From the NCBI RefSeq assembly GCF_000717715.1, contig NZ_JOAI01000015.1:1-64000 (forward strand): a DNA stretch of 64,000 nucleotides, read 5' to 3'. The notes beneath the pieces were generated by a model. The model saw nothing but the letters and a program-made list of their open reading frames with translations, had not been told where the DNA came from and did no database searches. The position numbers were made by a program, and so were the translations under genes. Every line of letters begins with the position of its first letter. The first letter of the stretch is position 1. Source of the DNA: Streptomyces sp. NRRL B-24484. GTDB taxonomy: Bacteria > Actinomycetota > Actinomycetes > Streptomycetales > Streptomycetaceae. Positions 25,249 through 33,450 of the stretch are shown here, one piece after another.

Positions 25249-26550
25249 GTGCTCTCCGCCCAGGACGCGCTGCTGGCGGCGGCGGCCCTCACCACGGCCG
25301 TCGCCGTGGTGCTGCTCTTCGTCCGTTCCGCCGCGATCGGCGTCTGCGCCATGGCCGGCGGGCAGGCCTGGCTGGTGCTGGCACGGGGTCAGGTGCCGGT
25401 GCTGGGAGCCGGTATCAGCCTCTACCCGCTGGACCTGCTGACGGTGTGCGCCGGGATCGCCGCCGTCGTCTCCGTGGTGCGCCGCCCGATCAGGCCGACC
25501 CCGGGCCACGCCGCCCTCGCGGTGCTGGGCCTGCTGGTGGCGGTGTCCGTCGTCACCGGCATGGCGGCGTACGGCGTCGAGCAGGCCGGGAACGATGCCC
25601 GGGTGTACTTCCTCCACGCGCTGGGGGCGGTCTGCTACACCGCCACGGCGAGGTCGGGGAAGCCGCTCGACGGACTGGTCGTCCGGCTCTGGACGGTGCT
25701 GGCCTGCGTGTACTGCCTGGCCGCGGTGTTCTGGTGGAGCCGACTGGGGATCGGCAGCAACTCCACCTCCGTCCTGGTCGACGGCCGGATGGTCAACTCG
25801 CGGCCCGTGGACGCCGCGTCCGCCCTGGTGATCGCCCAGGCGGCGGTCATGCTGCTGTGCAATCCGTTCGGCTCGTCCGGGGGCCGCCTGCCGGCCGGGC
25901 TGCTGGCCGGGCTGCTGCTGCCGGTCGTGGTGCTGCTGCAGCACCGCACGGTGTGGGCCGCCGCGATCGTGATGGTCGCCGGATGGCTGCTCTTCCGTCC
26001 CGTGAGGTCGGGGCGCAGGGCCGCCGGGCTCACCCTGGCGGTGCTGCTCGCCGCAACGGCCCTGCTCGTGTTCTCGCTCTCCTCCGACACCGGCCTGACC
26101 CGCAACCTCGCCTCGTCGGCCAGCAACGAAGACACCCTGGAGTGGCGCATCGACAGCTCGCACCTGCTCGTCGGCCGGCTGAACGGCGTGCACGAGTGGC
26201 TCTTCGGCCTGCCCTTCGGCTCCGGATTCGACCGGCTGCTCTACGGGCACGTCGTCGAGAGCCAGCCGCACAACTTCTACCTGCACCTGCTCCTTCGGGT
26301 CGGCCTGGCGGGGCTCTGCGCCGCCGTCTGGCTCGTCCTCTCCGTGCTGCGGCGCACCACGCCCCGCGCCCCGATGGGGCTGGCGATGTGGCTGTCCGTC
26401 ACCGGCATGGCCTGCTTCTGCCTGGCGTACGCGATGCCCTTCGAGCAGAGCCTGCTGATCGGGCTGCTCCTCCGGCAGCCGGCGGCACCGGGAACCGTCC
26501 GCCCGGCGGTGCCAGCAGAACCGTCCCTGCGCCTGGGGGCCGCCGCATGA
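25249..26550 (+). CDS. O-antigen ligase/polymerase-like membrane protein (Wzy-like, 2)
   Basis: A 433-residue polytopic protein with about ten to eleven hydrophobic segments. It shares the general Wzy layout, with a large loop after the central helices containing TLEWRIDSSHLLVGRLNGVHEWLFGLPFG and SQPHNFYLHLLLRVGLAGLC, analogous to the Wzy_C signature (R...HN.Y). It begins one base after the previous stop and overlaps the flippase start (ATGA). Two such proteins in one locus suggest separate polymerase and ligase roles; which is which cannot be read from sequence. Confidence 0.8.
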   Translation: MLSAQDALLAAAALTTAVAVVLLFVRSAAIGVCAMAGGQAWLVLARGQVPVLGAGISLYPLDLLTVCAGIAAVVSVVRRPIRPTPGHAALAVLGLLVAVSVVTGMAAYGVEQAGNDARVYFLHALGAVCYTATARSGKPLDGLVVRLWTVLACVYCLAAVFWWSRLGIGSNSTSVLVDGRMVNSRPVDAASALVIAQAAVMLLCNPFGSSGGRLPAGLLAGLLLPVVVLLQHRTVWAAAIVMVAGWLLFRPVRSGRRAAGLTLAVLLAATALLVFSLSSDTGLTRNLASSASNEDTLEWRIDSSHLLVGRLNGVHEWLFGLPFGSGFDRLLYGHVVESQPHNFYLHLLLRVGLAGLCAAVWLVLSVLRRTTPRAPMGLAMWLSVTGMACFCLAYAMPFEQSLLIGLLLRQPAAPGTVRPAVPAEPSLRLGAAA

Positions 26551-28022
26551 GCACCGTCCGGACCGCTCCCGAGCCCCGCAGCGCGCTGGCCGCCCTCGCC
26601 TGGAACTACGGCGGCGCCGCCGCCAACACCGTCCTGCAGATCACCTACACGGCCTTCACCGCGCGTACCGTGGCGAGCAGCGCCTACGGCGTGCAGGCCA
26701 CCGCGCTGGCCGTGCTCCAGGTCCTGACCCTGTTCTCCAACGCCGGGCTCGCCACCTACCTGCTGCGCAGCGAGGACCTGACGCGCCAGGTGCTGCGCAC
26801 CGCCCGGCGGATCTCCGTCGCCACCGGAGCGCTGAGCTGCCTGGCCGTGCAGGTCACCGCCGCCCCCTGCGCCGCGCTGTGGCACCTCCCGCTGATGGAG
26901 CCCCTGCTGCGCATCCTGGGCCTGCAGTTCCTCGTCCTGCCCTCCGCGGCGGTCGCCACGGCGGCGCTGCGCCGGTGCGGGCTCGCCCGGGCGTCCGTGG
27001 CCGCCGACCTCGGCGGCCAGCTGGGCGGGATGCTCACCGGCGCACTGCTGCTCGGCCTCGGCTGGAACCCGTACGGGATGGCCGCGGCGTTCCCGGCCGC
27101 CTCCGCCTGCACGCTGCTCGTCGCCACCGTCCGGCTGGCCCGGGCGGGCCTCCCGGACGGGCCCGACGTCCCGGCCCGGTCGATGATCGGGCTCTCGGGT
27201 ACCTTCACCGGCTACGGCCTGGTGCAGACGGCCGCCCTGCAGTCCCCGCTGTGGTTGACCGCCCGGCTGCTCGGGCCCGCCGCGGCGGGCCAGTTCTCGC
27301 GGGCGTCGCTGACCGTCGCGATTCCGCTGAACCTGCTGTGCCAGAGCCTGCACCACGCGGCGACACCGGTGCTGGCCCGGGCCCACGGCCAGGGGCTGCC
27401 GCTGGCGTCGAAGGTCCGGGACATGCTCAGCGCCGCGTCCGGCCTCGCGTTCATCCCGTTCGGTGCCGCGGCCGGCCTCGGCCCCTCCGCCCTCGCGCTG
27501 CTCCTGGGCCCCGGCTGGGAGACCGCCTCCGGCCTGGTGCCGCTGCTCGCCCTGAACGCCGCCCTCTACTTCCTGTGCTCCATCGGCTACGCCGTCGACG
27601 AGGTCCGCAAGGCGCTGCGGGGACTGCTGGTCGTCCAGACCGCCGTCGCCCTGACGGTGCTCCTCTCCGTCGGCGCCGCCGCCTGGACGCGCGGTCTCGC
27701 GCTCGTCCCCGCCGCGATGGCGGTTGGCCCCGCCGTCGGGCACGCCCTCCAACTGGCCGGGTGGCACCGCGCGGGCCTGGTCGAGGTGCCGGCCGTGCTG
27801 CGCGCCCACCTGGTCCACGCGGTGATCGGCGGTTCCTTCTTCCTCGCCGCTCACACCGGCGCGCAGTACGGCCGCAGCGCGGCGGGTTCGACCGCCCTCG
27901 GGCTGCTCGCCCTGCTGCCCGTCGCCGCGTTCTGGCTCCTGGTGCGCCGGAACGTGCCCGTCTTCGCCATGGCCGCCTCGCACGGCCTGCTCCCCCGCCC
28001 CGCCCGAACCGGCCGCCCCTGA
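26547..28022 (+). CDS. Wzx-like oligosaccharide flippase
   Basis: A 491-residue polytopic protein of the MOP/polysaccharide-transport superfamily. It has about twelve hydrophobic segments, begins with the helix ALAALAWNYGGAAANTVLQI and contains the early motif FTARTVASSAYGVQATALAVLQVL. The mid-protein segment LWLTARLLGPAAAGQFSRASLTVAIPLN matches flippases of the Wzx/RfbX type. It should move the lipid-linked repeat unit across the membrane. Translationally coupled to the upstream Wzy-like gene. Confidence 0.88.
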   Translation: MSTVRTAPEPRSALAALAWNYGGAAANTVLQITYTAFTARTVASSAYGVQATALAVLQVLTLFSNAGLATYLLRSEDLTRQVLRTARRISVATGALSCLAVQVTAAPCAALWHLPLMEPLLRILGLQFLVLPSAAVATAALRRCGLARASVAADLGGQLGGMLTGALLLGLGWNPYGMAAAFPAASACTLLVATVRLARAGLPDGPDVPARSMIGLSGTFTGYGLVQTAALQSPLWLTARLLGPAAAGQFSRASLTVAIPLNLLCQSLHHAATPVLARAHGQGLPLASKVRDMLSAASGLAFIPFGAAAGLGPSALALLLGPGWETASGLVPLLALNAALYFLCSIGYAVDEVRKALRGLLVVQTAVALTVLLSVGAAAWTRGLALVPAAMAVGPAVGHALQLAGWHRAGLVEVPAVLRAHLVHAVIGGSFFLAAHTGAQYGRSAAGSTALGLLALLPVAAFWLLVRRNVPVFAMAASHGLLPRPARTGRP

Positions 28023-28031
28023 GGACCACCC

Positions 28032-29189
28032 ATGCACATCGGGTTCACCGGACCGATCTCGCTCGCCCCGCTCGCCGGCCGGCTCGGCTGCCCGCCGCCG
28101 GTCACCTACGCCGTGCCGTACACGGGTCTGCTGGTCGGCACCTGGCTCGACCAGGGCCACCGGGTCACCGTGTACGCGCTCGGCGAGGTCGAGCGGCCCT
28201 GGGTGCGCACGGCGGGCCCGCTGACCGTCGTCGTGGTGCCCATGCGGGCGCACGCCCGGCACTACCTGCGCGACTTCTTCCGCGTCGAACGGGAGGCCCT
28301 CGTCCGCGAGATGCGCGCCCGCCCGGCCGACGTGGTCAGCGCCCACTGGACGTACGAGTTCGCCCTCGCCGCGGCCCGCAGCGGGCGGCCCGCCTTCGTC
28401 ACCGCCCACGACGCGCCGCTGCGGTGCGCCTGGGAGGAGGGCCTCAGTCCGTACCGCTGGCTGCGCAACTCCCTCGCGCTGCCCGCCGTCCACCGGGCCA
28501 CCGCGCTCAGCGGCGTCAGCCCGTACACCGCCCGGCATCTGCGGACGGTCCTCCGGGCGCCCGGGCCGGTGCGGGTCATCCCCAACGGGGTGCGGCTCAC
28601 CGGGATGCCGAGCGCGCCGACCCCCTCGGCCACCGCCGCGCCGGTCTTCGCCACCGTCCTGAACGGCTGGGGACCGCTCAAGAACGGCCGGGCCGCGCTG
28701 GCCGCCTTCGGCCTGGCCAGGCGCAGCCTCCCCGCCGCCCGGCTGCTGATGTTCGGCGACGGGTTCGGGGCGGAGGGCCCGGCCGCCGCCTGGGCGGCCG
28801 GCCGCGGGCTCGCGGCGGGCGTGGACTTCGTCGGCCCGACCGGCCACGGCGACCTGCTCGGACGGCTCGCCGCCGAGGCGACCGTCCTCGTCCACCCGTC
28901 ACGGCTGGAGGCCTGCCCGATGATCCTGCTGGAGGCGATGGCGGTGGGCGTCCCCGTCCTCGGCGGACGCCGCAGCGGTGCGGTGCCCTGGGTCCTCGAC
29001 GAGGGGCGGGCCGGGGTCCTCGCCGACGTCGACTCCCCCCGGCGGCTCGCGGACGCCATGGTGGACCTCGGCCGCGACACCGCCCTGCGGGCCCGCCTCG
29101 CCACCGCCGGCCGCAGCCGCGTGCACCGGCACTTCGACCTCGACGCCGTCGCCGACACCTACACCGACTGGTTCGGCACCGCAGCCTGA
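28032..29189 (+). CDS. Glycosyltransferase family 4 protein
   Basis: A 385-residue GT-B enzyme. The N-terminal domain includes VVSAHWTYEFALAAARSGRPAFVTAHDAP. The donor domain includes VRVIPNGVRLTG, a short glycine-rich linker, LLMFGDGFGAEG and HPSRLEACPMILLEAMAVGVPVL, where the E-x7-E donor-binding glutamates are seen. It starts 9 bases after the flippase gene with GAGGA before the ATG. Last gene of the rightward ligase-flippase unit. Confidence 0.9.
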   Translation: MHIGFTGPISLAPLAGRLGCPPPVTYAVPYTGLLVGTWLDQGHRVTVYALGEVERPWVRTAGPLTVVVVPMRAHARHYLRDFFRVEREALVREMRARPADVVSAHWTYEFALAAARSGRPAFVTAHDAPLRCAWEEGLSPYRWLRNSLALPAVHRATALSGVSPYTARHLRTVLRAPGPVRVIPNGVRLTGMPSAPTPSATAAPVFATVLNGWGPLKNGRAALAAFGLARRSLPAARLLMFGDGFGAEGPAAAWAAGRGLAAGVDFVGPTGHGDLLGRLAAEATVLVHPSRLEACPMILLEAMAVGVPVLGGRRSGAVPWVLDEGRAGVLADVDSPRRLADAMVDLGRDTALRARLATAGRSRVHRHFDLDAVADTYTDWFGTAA

Positions 29190-29208
29190 CCGGCGGTCGG
29201 GCCGTCCG

Positions 29209-29856
29209 CTACACCCGGGCCACCAGCGACTTGGGGAGCCCGGCGAAGCGCTCGTACCAGAGGTCGGAGTCGGGGAAGTACGCGCGCATCTCGGTGGCCG
29301 ACAGCAGCTCGACCTCGGCGACGTCCGCCACCGCCTGCGCGGGGCCGGCCGAGCGGATGTGCCCGTGCGGCCAGCGCTGCGAGACGACGACCCGCGCCCG
29401 GAAGGGCAGGAACTGCATGCCGGGGAAGACCCAGTGCGGCTCGATCGGGAAGTAGCGGTACGGCGTCTGCACCCAGTGGTGGGCGGCCCGGCCCCGCACG
29501 GTCTCGGCGAACCGGCATCGCCGGCTGTGCCCGCCGACGTGCTCCACCAGGGAGTTGGAGTACACCAGGTCGAAGCGCTCGTGCGCGAGCGAGGACGGCA
29601 GGTCGCAGGCGTCGGCGACGACGGCCGTCAGTCCGGGCTCGTCGTGCCGTGCGGTGGCCGGGTCCAGATTGACCGTCACCACGTGCGCGGGGCGCAGCGG
29701 TGCGGCGCGCCAGGACCCGGGGGTGCCGCCGAGGTCGAGTACCCGCATCTCGGCGAGGTCGGGGTAGCAGCGCAGGAGTTCCGTCCAGCGGCGGGCGCGC
29801 GCCGCGTGCGCGAGCGAGCCGGGCCTGTCCGGGTCGGCGATCGTCGTCTTCAGCAT
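29209..29856 (-). CDS. Class I SAM-dependent methyltransferase
   Basis: A 215-residue methyltransferase-11-like protein. SAM site VLDLGGTPGSWRA (about 40-52), VTVNLDPATA with the acidic ribose ligand, and FDLVYSNSLVEHVGGHSRR, a post-motif typical of small methyltransferases; the C-terminal part has WVQTPYRYFPIEPHWVFPG. It converges on the GT4 gene with 19 bp between stops and is divergent from another methyltransferase. Substrate unknown; context suggests the glycopolymer. Confidence 0.85.
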   Translation of the reverse strand: MLKTTIADPDRPGSLAHAARARRWTELLRCYPDLAEMRVLDLGGTPGSWRAAPLRPAHVVTVNLDPATARHDEPGLTAVVADACDLPSSLAHERFDLVYSNSLVEHVGGHSRRCRFAETVRGRAAHHWVQTPYRYFPIEPHWVFPGMQFLPFRARVVVSQRWPHGHIRSAGPAQAVADVAEVELLSATEMRAYFPDSDLWYERFAGLPKSLVARV

Positions 29857-30021
29857 CCCGGTCTCCGCTGTTCGTTCCCCGGCCGTCCGTTCCCCGCCGG
29901 GCTCGGGCAAGTCTGTCGCCCGGGACGGGCGGGCCCGCGCCATTGCTCCAACGGCGGCATGTCCGCCGGGCTCCCGGCCCGGTTGTCCGGCACTCCCGGG
30001 GTGAGGCCCTACGGTGCCCGC

Positions 30022-30840
30022 ATGAAGACGGACGCGTTCGCGGAGCGCTACCTCTCCGGCCTCGAACTGTGGGGGGACGACTTCGGCCCCGCGGAGATCG
30101 AGGAGTGGTTCACCGACGAGCGCGAGGCGTACGCAGGTCTCGGCGCCGCGTCCTCGGACTCGGAGGCGTACGGCTACGGCGGCTTCAACCGCCAGTACGG
30201 CTTCCGGCACCTGCCGGACCGCCGCTTCCCGCGCGCGCTCGGGGTGGGCAGCGCCTTCGGCGGCGAGTTCCTCCCCGTCCTGGACCGGATCGACGACATC
30301 ACGATCCTGGAGCCCTCCGCGCGCCTGCGGTCGGCCGCGCTGCGCTCGACGCCGGTGCGGTACGAGGAGCCCGTGCCCTCCGGCGACATGCCGTTCCGGA
30401 CCGGGAGCTTCGACCTGGTGCTCTGCTTCGGCGTGCTGCACCACATCCCCAACGTGTCCAAGATCGTCCGGGAGATCGGCCGGGTGACCGCCCCCGGCGG
30501 GTGGGTGCTGCTCTGCGAGCCGGTCGTCTCGATGGGCGACTGGCGCGCGGCCGACCGTCCGGGGCTGACCAGGCGCGAACGGGGCATCCCGCGCCACCTG
30601 CTGGAGCGGGCCGTCCGCGACGCCGGGCTGTCGATCCGGTCGAGCCGCTTCTGCGCGGCGACGCCGACCCCGCGGCTCGGGCGGCTGCTGCGCTGCAACC
30701 TGTACGCGACCCGGGCGGGCGCGGTCGTCGACCGTGCGATGTCCCTCGCGACCGCGTGGAACTACCGCTACCACCCGACGTCGGCCTGGCAGAAGCTCCG
30801 CCCGTCCTCCGTGTTCGTCGTGGCACGGCGGCGCGACTGA
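30022..30840 (+). CDS. Class I SAM-dependent methyltransferase
   Basis: A 272-residue methyltransferase. The SAM-binding segment is unusual (ALGVGSAFGGEFLPVLDRI), followed by ITILEPSARLRSAAL, a motif II/III region FDLVLCFGVLHHIPNVSKIVREIGRVTAPGGWVLLCEP and a basic C terminus. The LHHIPN...RV..PGG pattern is characteristic. It sits at the right end of the glycopolymer locus as a single gene. ATG 30022 is preferred; the preceding 120 in-frame residues from 29662 are not gene-like. Confidence 0.85.
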   Translation: MKTDAFAERYLSGLELWGDDFGPAEIEEWFTDEREAYAGLGAASSDSEAYGYGGFNRQYGFRHLPDRRFPRALGVGSAFGGEFLPVLDRIDDITILEPSARLRSAALRSTPVRYEEPVPSGDMPFRTGSFDLVLCFGVLHHIPNVSKIVREIGRVTAPGGWVLLCEPVVSMGDWRAADRPGLTRRERGIPRHLLERAVRDAGLSIRSSRFCAATPTPRLGRLLRCNLYATRAGAVVDRAMSLATAWNYRYHPTSAWQKLRPSSVFVVARRRD

Positions 30841-31004
30841 CCTCTGTGCCCGGCTCATCCCGGTTCGCACGGTTGTGCCGCCCGCCGGTGACCGGCCGTC
30901 ACGTCCCGCGCGGGCCGGGGCCGGGGAGGGCGCCGCGGCCCCTTCCGGGCCCGTCCCGGCAGGCCGCGGAGGGTCCTGCGCTCCGAGCCCGTCGCCGGAG
31001 TGGG

Positions 31005-31010
31005 TAGGCT
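31005..31010 (+). promoter_or_regulatory. Candidate -10 of the murT-gatD unit
   Basis: TAGGCT at 31005-31010 is a good streptomycete -10, 71 bases before the murT start. The -35 position does not match consensus well. Confidence 0.35.
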
Positions 31011-31081
31011 GACCCCCGTCCCTGCCGTCCGACGGTCCCGCACGACCGGGGCGGCGCCGCAGCAAGGAGGAACCACTGAGC

Positions 31082-32338
31082 ATGCAAGGCACCGGTCCGG
31101 AAGCCGCACGCGACGCCTCGCTGCCCGCCCGCGCCAAGATCGCCGTGACGGCCGGCAAGATGGCCGCCGCCCTGTCGCAGAAGGCCGGGCGCGGCAGTGG
31201 TTCGGTGATCGGCGGCAAGATCGCGCTCAAGCTCGACCCCGATCTGCTCGCGACCCTGTCCGAGCACCTCGACGTGGTCCTGGTCAGCGCGACCAACGGC
31301 AAGACCACCACCACCCGGCTGATCGCCGAGGCGCTGCGCGCCGCCGGCCCGGTGGTGTCCAACGCGCTGGGCGCCAACATGCCGGCCGGCATCACGGCCG
31401 CGCTGGCCGGCGGCTCGGAGGCCCGCTTCGGCGTGATCGAGGTGGACGAGAAGTACCTCGCCACGGTCGCCCGGGACACCCGTCCCAAGGCCATAGCGCT
31501 GCTGAACCTCTCCCGCGACCAGCTGGACCGCGCCGCCGAGACCCGCATGATGGCGGAGAAGTGGCGCGAGGGTCTCAAGGACTCGGACGCGGTGATCATC
31601 GCCAACGCCGACGACCCGCTGGTGACCTGGGCCGCCTCGTCCTGCAAGAAGGTTGTCTGGGTGGCCGCCGGGCAGGCGTGGAAGGAGGACGCCTGGTCCT
31701 GCCCGTCCTGCGGCGGCGTGATGCAGCGCCCCGGCGAGGACTGGTTCTGCTCGCAGTGCGGCTTCCGCCGCCCGAACCCGCACTGGGCGCTGCAGGGCAC
31801 CCACGTCATCGACCCGCACCGCGGTGCCTGGCCGATCCAGCTGCAGCTGCCCGGCCGCGCCAACCTGGCGAACGCCACCAGCTCGGCGGCGGTCGCGGCG
31901 GTCTTCGGCGTCGCCCCGCAGGTCGCGCTGCAGCGGATGCAGACGGTCGCCGCGGTCGCCGGCCGCTACGACGTGGTGCAGTACCAGGGCCGCGACGTGC
32001 GCCTGCTGCTGGCGAAGAACCCGGCCGGCTGGCTGGAGACCTTCACGCTGATCGACCAGCCGCCGGCGCCGGTGGTGCTGTCGGTGAACGCGCTGGACGC
32101 GGACGGCACCGACACCTCCTGGCTGTGGGACGTCGACTACGAGCGCCTGGCCGGCCACCCGATCTTCGTGATGGGCCAGCGCAAGCTGGACCTGGCGGTC
32201 CGGCTGGAGGTCGCCGGGCTGCAGTTCCAGGTGGTGGACACCCTGGAGCAGGCCGTCCGGCTGGCGCCGCCCGGCCGGATCGAGGCGATCGCCAACTACA
32301 CCGCCTTCCAGCAGCTGCGCAAGGCGGTGGCGGTCTGA
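31082..32338 (+). CDS. murT: Lipid II isoglutaminyl synthase, MurT subunit
   Basis: A 418-residue Mur-ligase family protein that, with GatD, amidates the alpha-carboxyl of D-glutamate in lipid II using ATP and ammonia. ATP-binding motif SATNGKTTTTRLIAEAL near residue 65. A central zinc-ribbon insert has CPSC and CSQC (about 206-228), a MurT hallmark. The C-terminal DUF1727 domain follows. ATG 31082 lies after a GGAGGA site at good spacing. The stop overlaps the gatD start by one base, as expected for subunits of one enzyme. Confidence 0.95.
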   Translation: MQGTGPEAARDASLPARAKIAVTAGKMAAALSQKAGRGSGSVIGGKIALKLDPDLLATLSEHLDVVLVSATNGKTTTTRLIAEALRAAGPVVSNALGANMPAGITAALAGGSEARFGVIEVDEKYLATVARDTRPKAIALLNLSRDQLDRAAETRMMAEKWREGLKDSDAVIIANADDPLVTWAASSCKKVVWVAAGQAWKEDAWSCPSCGGVMQRPGEDWFCSQCGFRRPNPHWALQGTHVIDPHRGAWPIQLQLPGRANLANATSSAAVAAVFGVAPQVALQRMQTVAAVAGRYDVVQYQGRDVRLLLAKNPAGWLETFTLIDQPPAPVVLSVNALDADGTDTSWLWDVDYERLAGHPIFVMGQRKLDLAVRLEVAGLQFQVVDTLEQAVRLAPPGRIEAIANYTAFQQLRKAVAV

Positions 32339-33135
32339 TGTCGTACCCCGCCGACCCGCAGTTCCAGCAGCCTCAGCAGCAGCAGCAGTACGGAAGGCCT
32401 TCGAGGATGAACGAGAGCAGCCTGCGCCTCGTCTGGGTGTACCCGGACCTGCTCAGCACGTACGGCGACCGCGGCAACGCGCTGGTCGTCGAGCGGCGGG
32501 CGCGGCAGCGCGGCCTCGGGGTCACCCGGATCGACGTGCGCTCCGACCAGGCGGTGCCGACCAGCGGTGACATCTACCTGATCGGCGGCGGCGAGGACCG
32601 TCCGCAGCGGCTCGCCGCGGAGCGGCTGCGCAACGACGGCGGCCTGGTCCGCGCCGCCGAGAACGGTGCGATCATCTTCTCGGTCTGCGCCGGCTACCAG
32701 ATCCTCGGCCGCGAGTTCATCAACGACCTCGGCGAGCGCGAGCCGGGCCTCGGCCTGCTCGACGTGTGGACGACCCGCGGCGAGGGCTCCCGCTGCGTCG
32801 GCGACGTGCTCGCCGACGTGGACCCGGCGCTCGGCCTGCCGCAGCTCACCGGTTTCGAGAACCACCAGGGCGTCACCCACCTCGGCGAGGGCGTCAAGCC
32901 CCTGGCGAACGTGCGGACGGGACGCGGCAACGGCACCGGCGACGGCACCGAGGGCGCGTACCGGGACACCGTGTTCGGCACCTACCTGCACGGCCCGGTG
33001 ATGGCCCGCAACCCTGCCGTCGCCGACATGCTGCTCAAGCTGGCGCTGGACGTCAGCGCGCTGCCGCCGGCCGACACGACCTGGTACGACGCGCTGCGCG
33101 CGGAGCGCATCGCGGCCACCAGCCAGCCCGCCTGA
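32338..33135 (+). CDS. gatD: Lipid II isoglutaminyl synthase, glutaminase subunit GatD
   Basis: A 265-residue class I glutamine amidotransferase of the CobB/CobQ-like group that delivers ammonia to MurT. The nucleophile Cys is in FSVCAGYQILG and the catalytic His in FGTYLHGPVMARNP. From the overlapping ATG 32338 the protein begins with an unusual Gln-rich stretch. An internal ATG at 32407 with GGAAGG upstream would start MNESSLRLVWVYPD, the form I remember from relatives, and would place the nucleophile at residue 94. Both are plausible. Confidence 0.94.
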   Translation: MSYPADPQFQQPQQQQQYGRPSRMNESSLRLVWVYPDLLSTYGDRGNALVVERRARQRGLGVTRIDVRSDQAVPTSGDIYLIGGGEDRPQRLAAERLRNDGGLVRAAENGAIIFSVCAGYQILGREFINDLGEREPGLGLLDVWTTRGEGSRCVGDVLADVDPALGLPQLTGFENHQGVTHLGEGVKPLANVRTGRGNGTGDGTEGAYRDTVFGTYLHGPVMARNPAVADMLLKLALDVSALPPADTTWYDALRAERIAATSQPA

Positions 33136-33149
33136 GACGTCGAGGGTGT

Positions 33150-33176
33150 CCGATTGACCGCATTGCGGTCAATCGG
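33150..33176. terminator. Perfect 13-1-13 inverted repeat after gatD
   Basis: CCGATTGACCGCA and its exact reverse complement TGCGGTCAATCGG flank a single T, 14 bases after the gatD stop. As RNA it forms a stable hairpin and could end the murT-gatD transcript. Its moderate GC content and near-perfect symmetry also fit a protein-binding operator. Confidence 0.55.
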
Positions 33177-33401
33177 TGCCCCGCGGGCGGGATGCATAAG
33201 AGAATAGGGAACGCTGGACGCAACCCTCCTCGGCGTCCGGCTGCAGATTGCGCGGACGCGTCGACGATGCCGCTCCCGCTCGGCTCCTGCCCGGCCGGAC
33301 GCAGGAACCGTATGCTGTGCCATGGTCGCCCCGGTTGAAGACGCCCGGGTGCGACCTGTCCGCGGTGGCGACACCGAGGTGGTAGTCCGGCCTCCGGTTC
33401 T

Positions 33402-33434
33402 TCCCCCCAGCCTGGCGGCTGGGAGGTGCCCCCA
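33402..33434. repeat. Dispersed streptomycete repeat in the pfkA leader
   Basis: It begins TCCCCCC and ends GGGAGGTGCCCCCA. CCCAGCC (33406-33412) and GGCTGGG (33417-33423) form a 7-bp stem. The same 14-base end occurs at 44714-44727. I recognise this as a common small intergenic repeat in streptomycete genomes. The pfkA ribosome-binding site GGGGAG directly abuts it. Confidence 0.7.
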
Positions 33435-33450
33435 GGGGAGTTGCAAAGCA

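Larger units (their letters stand above)
33136..33450. other. 315-base spacer before pfkA
   Basis: No gene is supported here. It holds a perfect inverted repeat at 33150-33176, an A/T-rich stretch around 33190-33210 and a dispersed streptomycete repeat at 33402-33434. In-frame sequence from 33322 joins pfkA but passes through the repeat and is not considered coding. Confidence 0.7.
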
